Below, one piece after another: positions 1 through 5,360 of a stretch of 6,070 bases of DNA. How positions within the stretch are numbered: the first letter of the stretch is position 1; every line of letters starts with the position of its first letter. The notes below the pieces were generated by a model that was not told where the DNA came from, did not search any database, and worked only from the letters and a program-made list of their open reading frames with translations. The position numbers were made by a program, and so were the translations under genes. Origin of the DNA: Chloroflexota bacterium (GTDB lineage: Bacteria; Chloroflexota; Anaerolineae; J102); assembly GCA_013152695.1 (NCBI GenBank), contig JAADFV010000348.1, forward strand, positions 1 to 6,070, written 5' to 3'.

Positions 1-282
1 CGCCCGCTCGATGGCCATATTTTCGACAACATCGACAAATTCGCAGCCACCGTAATAGCGGGCCCCTGGCAGACCTTCGGCATATTTATTAGTGAGGACA
101 GAACCCATGGCTGCCAATACGGACTTGCTGACGAAGTTTTCAGAGGCAATCAGTTCAATATGGTTTTGCTGTCTTTGTACTTCTTTTTCGATAGCATCAA
201 ATAAAATGGGATCGGATTGGCGCAAGAGTGGGCGAGGATCGGGGGTTTGATCCCAGGGAATGTTCGTGTTTTGTTTCGTCAT
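1..282 (-). CDS. glyA: Serine hydroxymethyltransferase, N-terminal 94 residues (partial, runs off left edge)
   Basis: This is the amino end of the PLP-dependent cytosolic enzyme that interconverts serine plus tetrahydrofolate with glycine plus 5,10-methylene-THF, a main source of one-carbon units. The reading frame is open from ATG at 282 to the window edge. It contains the highly conserved family stretch: HIELIASEN at residues 41-49, TNKYAEG at 64-70 and [10 protein letters not shown] at 75-84. Compared from memory with E. coli GlyA, the register is offset by 12, so S47, Y67, E69 and Y77 match its active-site S35, Y55, E57 and Y65. The PLP lysine lies outside the window. The N-terminus is therefore about 12 residues longer than in E. 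coli. ATG 282 is the only Met codon before residue 59, but a TTG at residue 20 is an alternative start. No Shine-Dalgarno sequence precedes the ATG. The antiporter gene lies 121 bp upstream on the same strand. Confidence 0.96.
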   Translation of the reverse strand, partial: MTKQNTNIPWDQTPDPRPLLRQSDPILFDAIEKEVQRQQNHIELIASENFVSKSVLAAMGSVLTNKYAEGLPGARYYGGCEFVDVVENMAIERA

Positions 283-291
283 GATCGGTTC

Positions 292-348
292 AAGTGAATG
301 GAGGGATGGAAAAAGTTGAAAAAGGGAAATGGGATAGAGAAAAAGAGT
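292..348 (-). promoter_or_regulatory. G-less, pyrimidine-rich leader upstream of glyA
   Basis: Read on the minus strand, these 57 nt contain no G and consist mostly of C and U runs (CUCUUUUUCUCU, CCCAUUUCCC, CCAUCCCUCC). The tract ends 9 nt before the glyA ATG, and those 9 nt (GAACCGATC) give no ribosome binding site. I see no convincing -35/-10 pair between the upstream hairpin and the ATG, so glyA may depend on read-through or on a promoter I cannot recognise. Pyrimidine-rich, unstructured leaders are known to support ribosomal-protein-S1-assisted initiation, and C-rich G-poor RNA is the kind of sequence Rho loads on. Either role here is an inference; only the base composition is directly seen. 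Confidence 0.4.
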
Positions 349-349
349 C

Positions 350-384
350 ATCTGTGAGATTGTGCCTGGCACACCCTCACAGAT
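350..384 (-). terminator. 35-nt palindrome between the antiporter gene and glyA; possible terminator or REP-like unit
   Basis: ATCTGTGAG (350-358) is the exact reverse complement of CTCACAGAT (376-384). Nested inside, after a 2x2 mismatch, is TGTGCC-T-GGCACA (361-373). The result is a 15-bp stem interrupted once, with almost no loop. On the minus strand it begins 19 nt after the antiporter stop codon and is followed by GACTCTTTTTCTC, so it may end or attenuate the antiporter transcript before glyA. The T-run is 5 nt away from the stem, which is not ideal for an intrinsic terminator. Because the palindrome is nearly symmetric it could also act on the other strand, or be one copy of a dispersed palindromic repeat. 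Confidence 0.45.
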
Positions 385-403
385 TTATCACGGGTTTTGG
401 TAA

Positions 404-2032
404 TTAAGGTTCTTGTCCCCCTTCTAGCAGGGGGGTGCGCGGAGGCGGTGTTTCTTCGTAGGTGGGAAGCGGATGCAGGGGAAGCGCTTCAATTTCGGCA
501 TCGATTTCTGTGTAAAGTTTTTGCGCAATCGTTTCGGAAAGAAGCCCTTCACGTGCCATATCCATCACCGCCGCTCGCTGCGTACGTAACGCTTCCCGGC
601 GTGTGGAAAGAACGATCTTTGCAAAAATGTCAGGATTAGCCGCTGCTAGTTCGGTGAGCTCTTTCGATAATATTTGTTCACGTTCTGTCAATTCTTTACC
701 TACAATCTTCCAGGCATTAGGATCGAGGACGCCGGCGCGGTAAAGGTCATTGAGCCGGCGATAGGCGTTGCGTGTAGCCAATAAGCGTCCTTGTTTTTCT
801 TCGTAGGCTAACTCTGCTTTCGACCGCCCCACTAATCCCAAGCGCTTGAGTAAGGTGCTAATGGTCGTGGCCTGTACCAGGAGCGTAAAGAGAGCAACCC
901 CGAAAGTCATATTGATCAGGAGTTCGCGTTGCGGTAAGGCACGATCCAGGCTCAATACCAAAGCCAAACTGACAGCACCACGAAGCCCTCCCCAAAAGAG
1001 AACATGAACGTAAGACCGTTGCACCTGTTTACCTGTCAGTTTATGCAAAAGCGCCAAGCCATACACTGATACCGCACGAGCCAATAAGACAGCAATGACG
1101 GCGACAATGATGGGAACGGCAGCTTCAAGCAAGCCATCGAATTTCACCTGCATCCCGATCAAAATAAATACCAGGCTGTTGGCCAGAAAGGCAATGTATT
1201 CCCAGAAATTATGCAAATTTGTTCTGATGGAAGGAGACATGCTTCCCGAGCTGTAGGAGCCGATCAAAATCCCGGCCGTTACCACTGCCAGAACGCCACT
1301 GAGATGAAACCGCTCGGCAACGACATAAGCACCGTAAGCAACGATGGTGGTGAGGGTGGTTTCGATGAGATGATCGTCCAGGGCGGCAAAAAAGCGATCT
1401 GCAACCAGACCAAAAATAAAACCAATGGCGACCCCACCCAAGGCAACTTTGACGAATTCGTAAATCCCGTCGATAATGACCGTGCCTAAACCACCACTGA
1501 GTGCTTCCGCATCAGCCGTAAATAAAAGGGCGAGGATGATATGAAAGAGGACGATCGTTGTACCATCGTTTAACAGGCTTTCGCTTTCAACGAGCGTCGT
1601 CAATGTTTTGGGTGCGCCCAAGGCCTTAAAGAGAGAAACAACGGCGACTGGATCAGTGGCAGCGATGAGAGAGCCAAAGAGAAATGCCGTTTTCCAATCG
1701 AGCATACCACTGAGAGCCAGTATCCCTGCCACAATGAGGGTTACGATCAAGACCCCAGGAATAGCCAGCAGTAAAATTGCTGAGAGAACACGGCGAAATT
1801 CTCCAATCTCGATATGAAGAGCCGCTTCAAATACCAACGGAGGCAGGAAAATCAAGAGTATGAGCTCGGGTGTGAGCTCTAAACGTAAGAATGATTGAAA
1901 AGATAAGGCCAGCCCCACCAATACCAGCACCACGGTGTAAGGCATACGGATACGTTGTGCAAGCATCGCCACAATAGAGACGAGGAGGAGAAGTTCTATG
2001 ATTGTGGTGACAATGCCTAAAAGATTTTCCAC
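404..2032 (-). CDS. CPA1-family (NhaP-type) Na+/H+ antiporter
   Basis: This 542-residue inner-membrane protein should exchange cytoplasmic Na+ (or K+) for external H+, serving pH and salt homeostasis. About 13 hydrophobic segments fill residues 1-400. The ion-binding signature of CPA1 transporters is intact: T126-D127-P128 in AATDPVAVV, N155-D156 in ESLLNDGT, and R351 in FWGGLRGAVSLAL. The helix GVLAVVTAGILIG (246-258) is also typical. Residues 401-542 form a hydrophilic, charged, mostly helical cytoplasmic tail ending in a Pro-rich stretch (PPPRTPLLEGG). As I recall, such a tail is usual in the bacterial long form of about 520-550 residues. The start is GTG at 2032. An in-frame TAA lies two codons upstream, so no earlier start is possible, and a weak AGG sits about 9 nt ahead. 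The stop is TAA. glyA follows on the same strand. The exact cation cannot be read from the sequence, so no gene symbol is given. Confidence 0.95.
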   Translation of the reverse strand: MENLLGIVTTIIELLLLVSIVAMLAQRIRMPYTVVLVLVGLALSFQSFLRLELTPELILLIFLPPLVFEAALHIEIGEFRRVLSAILLLAIPGVLIVTLIVAGILALSGMLDWKTAFLFGSLIAATDPVAVVSLFKALGAPKTLTTLVESESLLNDGTTIVLFHIILALLFTADAEALSGGLGTVIIDGIYEFVKVALGGVAIGFIFGLVADRFFAALDDHLIETTLTTIVAYGAYVVAERFHLSGVLAVVTAGILIGSYSSGSMSPSIRTNLHNFWEYIAFLANSLVFILIGMQVKFDGLLEAAVPIIVAVIAVLLARAVSVYGLALLHKLTGKQVQRSYVHVLFWGGLRGAVSLALVLSLDRALPQRELLINMTFGVALFTLLVQATTISTLLKRLGLVGRSKAELAYEEKQGRLLATRNAYRRLNDLYRAGVLDPNAWKIVGKELTEREQILSKELTELAAANPDIFAKIVLSTRREALRTQRAAVMDMAREGLLSETIAQKLYTEIDAEIEALPLHPLPTYEETPPPRTPLLEGGQEP

Positions 2033-2073
2033 AAATTAACCTGGCAATACAAGATAGTAATCAACGTGAGTTG

Positions 2074-2087
2074 GTGCAGCAATGCAC
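2074..2087 (-). other. Small hairpin in the probable antiporter leader
   Basis: GTGCA-GCAA-TGCAC is a perfect 5-bp inverted repeat with a 4-nt loop. It would lie in the 5' untranslated RNA of the antiporter if transcription starts at the promoter proposed just upstream. It is short and could be chance. Confidence 0.2.
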
Positions 2088-2095
2088 TTATTACA

Positions 2096-2125
2096 AGTAT
2101 ATCACGGAGCAAAGCGAGTCGTAAA
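2096..2125 (-). promoter_or_regulatory. Candidate sigma-70-like promoter for the antiporter gene
   Basis: On the minus strand, TTTACG (2120-2125, 4 of 6 matches to TTGACA) and TATACT (2096-2101, 5 of 6 matches to TATAAT) are separated by 18 nt. Initiation about 7 nt downstream would leave a leader of roughly 55-60 nt before the GTG start at 2032. Motif match only; there is no independent support. Confidence 0.3.
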
Positions 2126-2137
2126 ACATTTGACTCG
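2115..2137. promoter_or_regulatory. Inverted repeat over the -35 region of the antiporter promoter; possible operator
   Basis: CGAGTC (2115-2120) and GACTCG (2132-2137) are perfect 6-bp inverted arms with an 11-bp AT-rich centre. One arm overlaps the proposed -35 hexamer. The geometry, with centres about 17 bp apart, differs somewhat from the 10-11 bp of a typical one-turn dimer site, so regulator binding is only a possibility. Confidence 0.18.
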
Positions 2138-2221
2138 GTTCCACCTCATGTTGGTAAAATTTATAGCCTTGTTGATAGACATAAGTCTAGGGGGAGCAGT
2201 TCTAGTTTCGCCTGCCTATCA

Positions 2222-2395
2222 TTTGTCTCGTTGCATTTTCACATCCTTCCACCCGTCGAGAAATCAGGGGTGACGTGTGTAGGTACCATGTTTAATGGTG
2301 TCCGTGCTGCCACAATGAGGGCAGCGCTTCCAATCTCACAGGCTGCGATTGGCTAACTCTTGTAGTGACGAGATAAATTGTTTGTCTTGCGCCAT
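2222..2395 (-). pseudogene. Decayed N-terminal fragment of an IS transposase (zinc-ribbon-like)
   Basis: Reading from ATG 2395 in a single frame gives MAQDKQFISSLQELANRSL, a TGA (2336-2338), then DWKRCPHCGSTDTIKHGTY plus TRHP, a second TGA (2264-2266), then FLDGWKDVKMQRDK, then TGA TAG. The CPHCGS...KHGTYTRHP segment with a preceding short helix resembles the zinc-ribbon start of bacterial insertion-sequence transposases, where the text runs on into a second cysteine pair. Here nothing recognisable follows the last stops and no catalytic domain is present. An AAGGAG (2408-2413) lies 12 nt before the ATG, which supports this as the original start. I see no clear terminal inverted repeats or target duplication. 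The fragment appears to be an old, inactivated remnant. The exact IS family is not identified. Confidence 0.6.
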
Positions 2396-2605
2396 AATGT
2401 TTATGGGCTCCTTGACCTTTTGTGCGGCTTTGCTACCTACACAACGGTCGAAGAGTCCTTTTCTTTCAATTCCTGCCACTGGTTTTTCCGCCAACACACT
2501 TTGGAACCAAAACGCGAATGGACAAAAACTAGTTAATCTGCTAAAAGATAGGTAGTTATTGGTTATGCTGCTTTTATGCGGTGAACAAACTGCATAAAGG
2601 CTCAT
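2396..2605. other. Intergenic stretch with no supported gene
   Basis: The minus-strand frame upstream of the transposase fragment is open here, but its translation has no recognisable family signature and its start has no ribosome binding site. The stretch is AT-richer than the hydrolase gene. It probably includes the former end of the insertion sequence, though no terminal repeat could be matched. A short palindrome TTTGGAACCAAA (2500-2511) is the only local structure seen. Confidence 0.4.
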
Positions 2606-2612
2606 ATTGGTG

Positions 2613-2621
2613 TGTTATGAA
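2613..2621 (+). promoter_or_regulatory. Candidate extended -10 promoter element for the hydrolase operon
   Basis: TGTTATGAA has the TGn extension plus TATGAA (4 of 6 matches to TATAAT). No good -35 hexamer is spaced upstream. If used, it would put the whole hairpin-rich stretch that follows into the 5' leader of the hydrolase messenger, about 155 nt long. Confidence 0.2.
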
Positions 2622-2754
2622 GCGAGGTGACTGCCCATGCAACCCAAACAGCCAAATCGCGCCGCCAGCCGGCGGGCATATCAAAAGATCTCCGGCCAAA
2701 ACCGGCGTAGTCGCCGGTGAATTAGTAGTTAGACCCTGGTGGTGTAATGCCACC
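2622..2754 (+). promoter_or_regulatory. Hairpin-rich leader region upstream of the hydrolase operon
   Basis: Several inverted repeats lie in series. GCGA (2622-2625) pairs with TCGC (2657-2660). CCGCC-AGCC-GGCGG spans 2662-2675. CCGG (2692-2695) pairs with CCGG (2702-2705). ACCGGCG-TAGT-CGCCGGT is a perfect 7-bp stem with a tetraloop at 2701-2718. GGTGG-TGTAATG-CCACC spans 2738-2754. TGCCC (2632-2636) could instead pair with GGGCA (2674-2678). None of the stems is followed by a T-run, so they are not intrinsic terminators. I do not recognise a known riboswitch class. It could be a structured 5' UTR, a palindromic repeat or part of the old IS. Confidence 0.35.
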
Positions 2755-2755
2755 C

Positions 2756-2787
2756 CATCATGAAATCGAGGAGGGAACACCATGATG
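2756..2787 (+). promoter_or_regulatory. Start-codon hairpin with Shine-Dalgarno in the loop
   Basis: CATCATG (2756-2762) is a perfect reverse complement of CATGATG (2781-2787), which contains both candidate ATG codons (2782 and 2785) of the hydrolase. The 18-nt loop carries the strong ribosome binding site GAGGAGGG (2768-2775; GGAGG ends 7 nt before ATG 2782). An alternative pairing exists: TGGTGT (2740-2745) with ACACCA (2777-2782). It excludes both this stem and the GGTGG/CCACC hairpin. The pairings are seen directly; control of translation is inferred. Confidence 0.4.
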
Positions 2788-5349
2788 CGCTCAACGCCAA
2801 AAAACTACGTTCTGCTCGTTCTTGCCGTTCTGGCGATGCTTATCTCCTTTTCGCTCCAGGGCACAACGCAAGCAGGTTATCTGTTCGACTCTCCCATTCC
2901 GGGCCAGCCCGGCCCCTGCTTGCGTTTGACGCAAGATGGCTATACCCTAGAGTTCATGGGCTACTACAATTATGATGATGGTTCGACGAGTTTGACCTTC
3001 CGCCTCGTCAATGAGAACCGAAAGGACATCGACTTCATCGCCTTTGGCACCAACTCGTGGAAACGGCTGAAGCCGGCCAACGGCAGTATCGTATCCGGCA
3101 ACTTGGGTGACTACCACATGGAATGGACCAACGAGCGTGGGGTTCCTGGCTTCGCCGGCATCGAGTTCGAGGCCCGGTTCGACGGCTTCAGCAGGGGCGC
3201 GGAGGACACCTTTACGCTAACGGTGACCAACTTCGATGCGTCCAAGCCGGTGCAAGTCTTGGTGGGGGCGGGGAGGGGGCGAAGCACCTTCACCGTGCAC
3301 CTCGATGCGGCGGCATGTAACCTGTCGCCAGAACCCACGGCTACGCCGACGGCTACCTCGCCGCCACCCAAAACCACACCGACGGTCACCCCCTCTCCCA
3401 CCGACGCGCGGCCACGTGTTGAGGTCTATGTACTTAGCGATGCCCTTTTTACGACCCCGCTCAGGGCAGCGGAGAAAGAGTCATTGCGCCGACAAGGGAT
3501 GCCGGTACCGGTCACCGAGGTGATTTCGGCCAAGCATGGGGCGTCCCTGAAGACGTTGCCAGCGGGGGCATTTTCTCTTTCCGCTCCGGAGGCCACGCAA
3601 AGCAGCGGATGGGATGAAAGTTTCTACTTCACCGATTTCGAGAGCGATTTCCTGCATGATGGGGGCCCATGCGTATGGGATAATTGGGAACCTGGCCAGC
3701 CTCGCTGGTGGGAGAGGGACACGCAGCGAGCCTGGAGTGGTAGCTATGCCATTTGGCCTGCTGCCCATCCGTTACCATCACCCAGCCAATATCCGAACAA
3801 CCTTACATCCAAACTGATCTGCCAACTGGATAATATGGCGGCATTCGAGAACCTGCTGGTACAATTTCAGATGTGGATGGACTTAGCTGATGCCAATGAT
3901 TCCATCCAGATTCTCTTCTCCACTGATGGTGTGAATTATCGGGGCATCGGCTGGTACGGTCCAGGTTCTCAGGATTGGACCACATATCGCATTTTTTACC
4001 CTGATCTGGCCAATGGCGGAGCCAATAGCGTGTACATCATGTGGAAGTTTGTCAGCGACAGTAGTGGCACGGCGGCAGGCCCCTGGATTGACGACCTGAG
4101 CATCCAGCGCTATGATCGGCCTGCCACCGGTTGTCGATATCTGGACCCAGGCATGAGCGTACCGGGCGTGCCCGGGGGTGTGCCTGTGAGCAAAGGGCTG
4201 GTGGTGGACCCGAACACAGAAGACGATCTGGCCAGCCGAATTCAGCGGCTGGTGGCATCGCATGTGCAGTGGGTGCGACTGGAATTCAAGGCTTCGCCTG
4301 ACAACCGGGAACTCACGCCTCCCGGGCAAGCGAGCTCTCACATTAGCCACATCGACTTACAGAAGTATGATCAGTTCATCGATGGCTTATGCGCCAACGG
4401 TGTCGCCGTGTTAGGCCTTATCGATGGACAGACCTTGCTGCGGCAGGATTGGAAGTCGAGCGGCGAAATCACGCCAGACTACCTGGATGAGTTCACCGAT
4501 GTGGCGGCCCTGCTGGCGGACTATTACGACGATCGCATCCGGTATTGGGAGGTCTGGAATGAGCCGGACTTCTCGGAAAGTTTTCTCCAGCCCGGTGAGT
4601 ATGCGGAACTTCTGAGCAACACTTATCAAACCATCAAAGGGGTTGATACCACGGACATGGTGTTGTTTGGCGGTTTGGGCAGCGCCGACCCGAATGCACG
4701 GGATTATCTTGTTAGTGTCTACAGCAGCCAAAGCACTGTACCTTTTGATGTTTTCGCACTCCACCCTTATGTCTCCACATTGTACCGGTATCCGGATGGG
4801 AGATTGATGGTGAATCCCCAAGACTACATGCACTATGAATCGCCTACGATAATCAAGAAGTTCAAGGACGAGCTATCGCTAAATGGTGATGCCTTCAAGC
4901 GTATATGGGCCACAGAACAGGGATGGAACAGCGCTATCGACTCACCACGTTCGGCAGGATGCAGCGCCATCAGCGAGGCCCTGGTGGATCGGGCCTCTCA
5001 AGCTCACTATTTGACCAGCGGCTTCGATATTCTCTTCACGGAAACGGGCTGGAGCGTCTATTCGCCATCCATCACCAAGATCTTCTGGTATCAATATCGA
5101 GACACCGGCGCCTGTGTTGATTGCCAGACAGCCCTTGCCGCGTCAAGTCTGTCCAGTTCCCAGAGTTTCTCCTGGTCGCCTTCCTGGAATGCGGCGCCGG
5201 CCAGCGCCCAGTGTCCCCCGGAACATCCCGACCTGGTGGACTGGTGGTATGGGCTTTATCAGGGTGACTTTGTGCCCAAACCGGCGGAAAACGCTTTTCG
5301 AGAGTATCCACAGCGACCGATATGGCTGCCGACCATCCTGCGGCAATAG
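2782..5349 (+). CDS. Secreted multidomain glycoside hydrolase (clan GH-A TIM barrel)
   Basis: This 855-residue exported enzyme is predicted to cleave glycosidic bonds by the retaining mechanism. Residues 1-31 are a signal peptide (hydrophobic core 10-24, likely cut after TTQA). Residues 32-180 form a beta-rich domain bracketed by C46 and C179. A Thr/Pro linker (PTATPTATSPPP and following) covers about 184-209. Residues about 275-445 look like a jelly-roll/concanavalin-type binding domain ending in GPWIDDLSI. The catalytic domain spans about 465-842: R499 in WVRLEF, acid/base E594 in EVWNEPDF, H661-P-Y in FALHPY, nucleophile E712 in IWATEQGW, and a last strand KIFWYQYRDTG. This arrangement resembles GH5, GH39 and PslG-like enzymes, and I cannot choose between them. 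There are ten cysteines in total, consistent with disulfides. The protein ends in PIWLPTILRQ, like a Chloroflexota surface-protein tail. A strong ribosome binding site precedes ATG 2782; ATG 2785 is an alternative. The propeller lipoprotein follows after 11 bp. Confidence 0.88.
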   Translation: MMRSTPKNYVLLVLAVLAMLISFSLQGTTQAGYLFDSPIPGQPGPCLRLTQDGYTLEFMGYYNYDDGSTSLTFRLVNENRKDIDFIAFGTNSWKRLKPANGSIVSGNLGDYHMEWTNERGVPGFAGIEFEARFDGFSRGAEDTFTLTVTNFDASKPVQVLVGAGRGRSTFTVHLDAAACNLSPEPTATPTATSPPPKTTPTVTPSPTDARPRVEVYVLSDALFTTPLRAAEKESLRRQGMPVPVTEVISAKHGASLKTLPAGAFSLSAPEATQSSGWDESFYFTDFESDFLHDGGPCVWDNWEPGQPRWWERDTQRAWSGSYAIWPAAHPLPSPSQYPNNLTSKLICQLDNMAAFENLLVQFQMWMDLADANDSIQILFSTDGVNYRGIGWYGPGSQDWTTYRIFYPDLANGGANSVYIMWKFVSDSSGTAAGPWIDDLSIQRYDRPATGCRYLDPGMSVPGVPGGVPVSKGLVVDPNTEDDLASRIQRLVASHVQWVRLEFKASPDNRELTPPGQASSHISHIDLQKYDQFIDGLCANGVAVLGLIDGQTLLRQDWKSSGEITPDYLDEFTDVAALLADYYDDRIRYWEVWNEPDFSESFLQPGEYAELLSNTYQTIKGVDTTDMVLFGGLGSADPNARDYLVSVYSSQSTVPFDVFALHPYVSTLYRYPDGRLMVNPQDYMHYESPTIIKKFKDELSLNGDAFKRIWATEQGWNSAIDSPRSAGCSAISEALVDRASQAHYLTSGFDILFTETGWSVYSPSITKIFWYQYRDTGACVDCQTALAASSLSSSQSFSWSPSWNAAPASAQCPPEHPDLVDWWYGLYQGDFVPKPAENAFREYPQRPIWLPTILRQ

Positions 5350-5360
5350 GCAAGGTTATC

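Noticed and set aside
283..403. Glycine riboswitch ahead of glyA
   Set aside because: The gap is too short and pyrimidine-rich for a glycine aptamer, and the only structure is the simple palindrome at 350-384.
2222..2338. Alternative genetic code or selenocysteine reading of the TGA codons
   Set aside because: Flanking genes use TGG for Trp and have no in-frame TGA, no selenocysteine-type stem was recognised next to the stops, and the last TGA is followed directly by TAG. Decay explains the pattern.
2066..2356. Plus-strand frames of 96 and 63 codons opposite the transposase remnant
   Set aside because: They are low-complexity translations with no ribosome binding site, on the opposite strand to recognisable transposase text.
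2729..2735. GTTAGAC, which fits the GTTRRRY core of an integron attC site beside a palindrome
   Set aside because: No matching RYYYAAC core lies at the symmetric position on the other side of the palindrome, and no integrase or cassette array is visible.
2581..2763. A 60-codon GTG-started plus-strand frame, and an overlapping 69-codon minus-strand frame (2574-2783)
   Set aside because: Neither has a ribosome binding site or recognisable family text. Both run through the palindrome-rich leader, whose repeats explain the open frames.
2622..2780. Cyclic di-GMP or other known riboswitch ahead of the hydrolase
   Set aside because: The CTCCGGCC and CCGG pieces recall class I c-di-GMP aptamers, but the conserved internal-loop and receptor sequences are not in order, so no named class can be supported.
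3340..3363. A 12-bp imperfect tandem repeat (ACGGCTACGCCG / ACGGCTACCTCG)
   Set aside because: It encodes the TATP/TATS units of the Thr/Pro linker, where such short repeats are expected.
3883..4833. Long minus-strand frames inside the hydrolase gene (155 and 140 codons)
   Set aside because: They are antisense to a clearly coding frame with conserved catalytic motifs, and their translations have no domain character.
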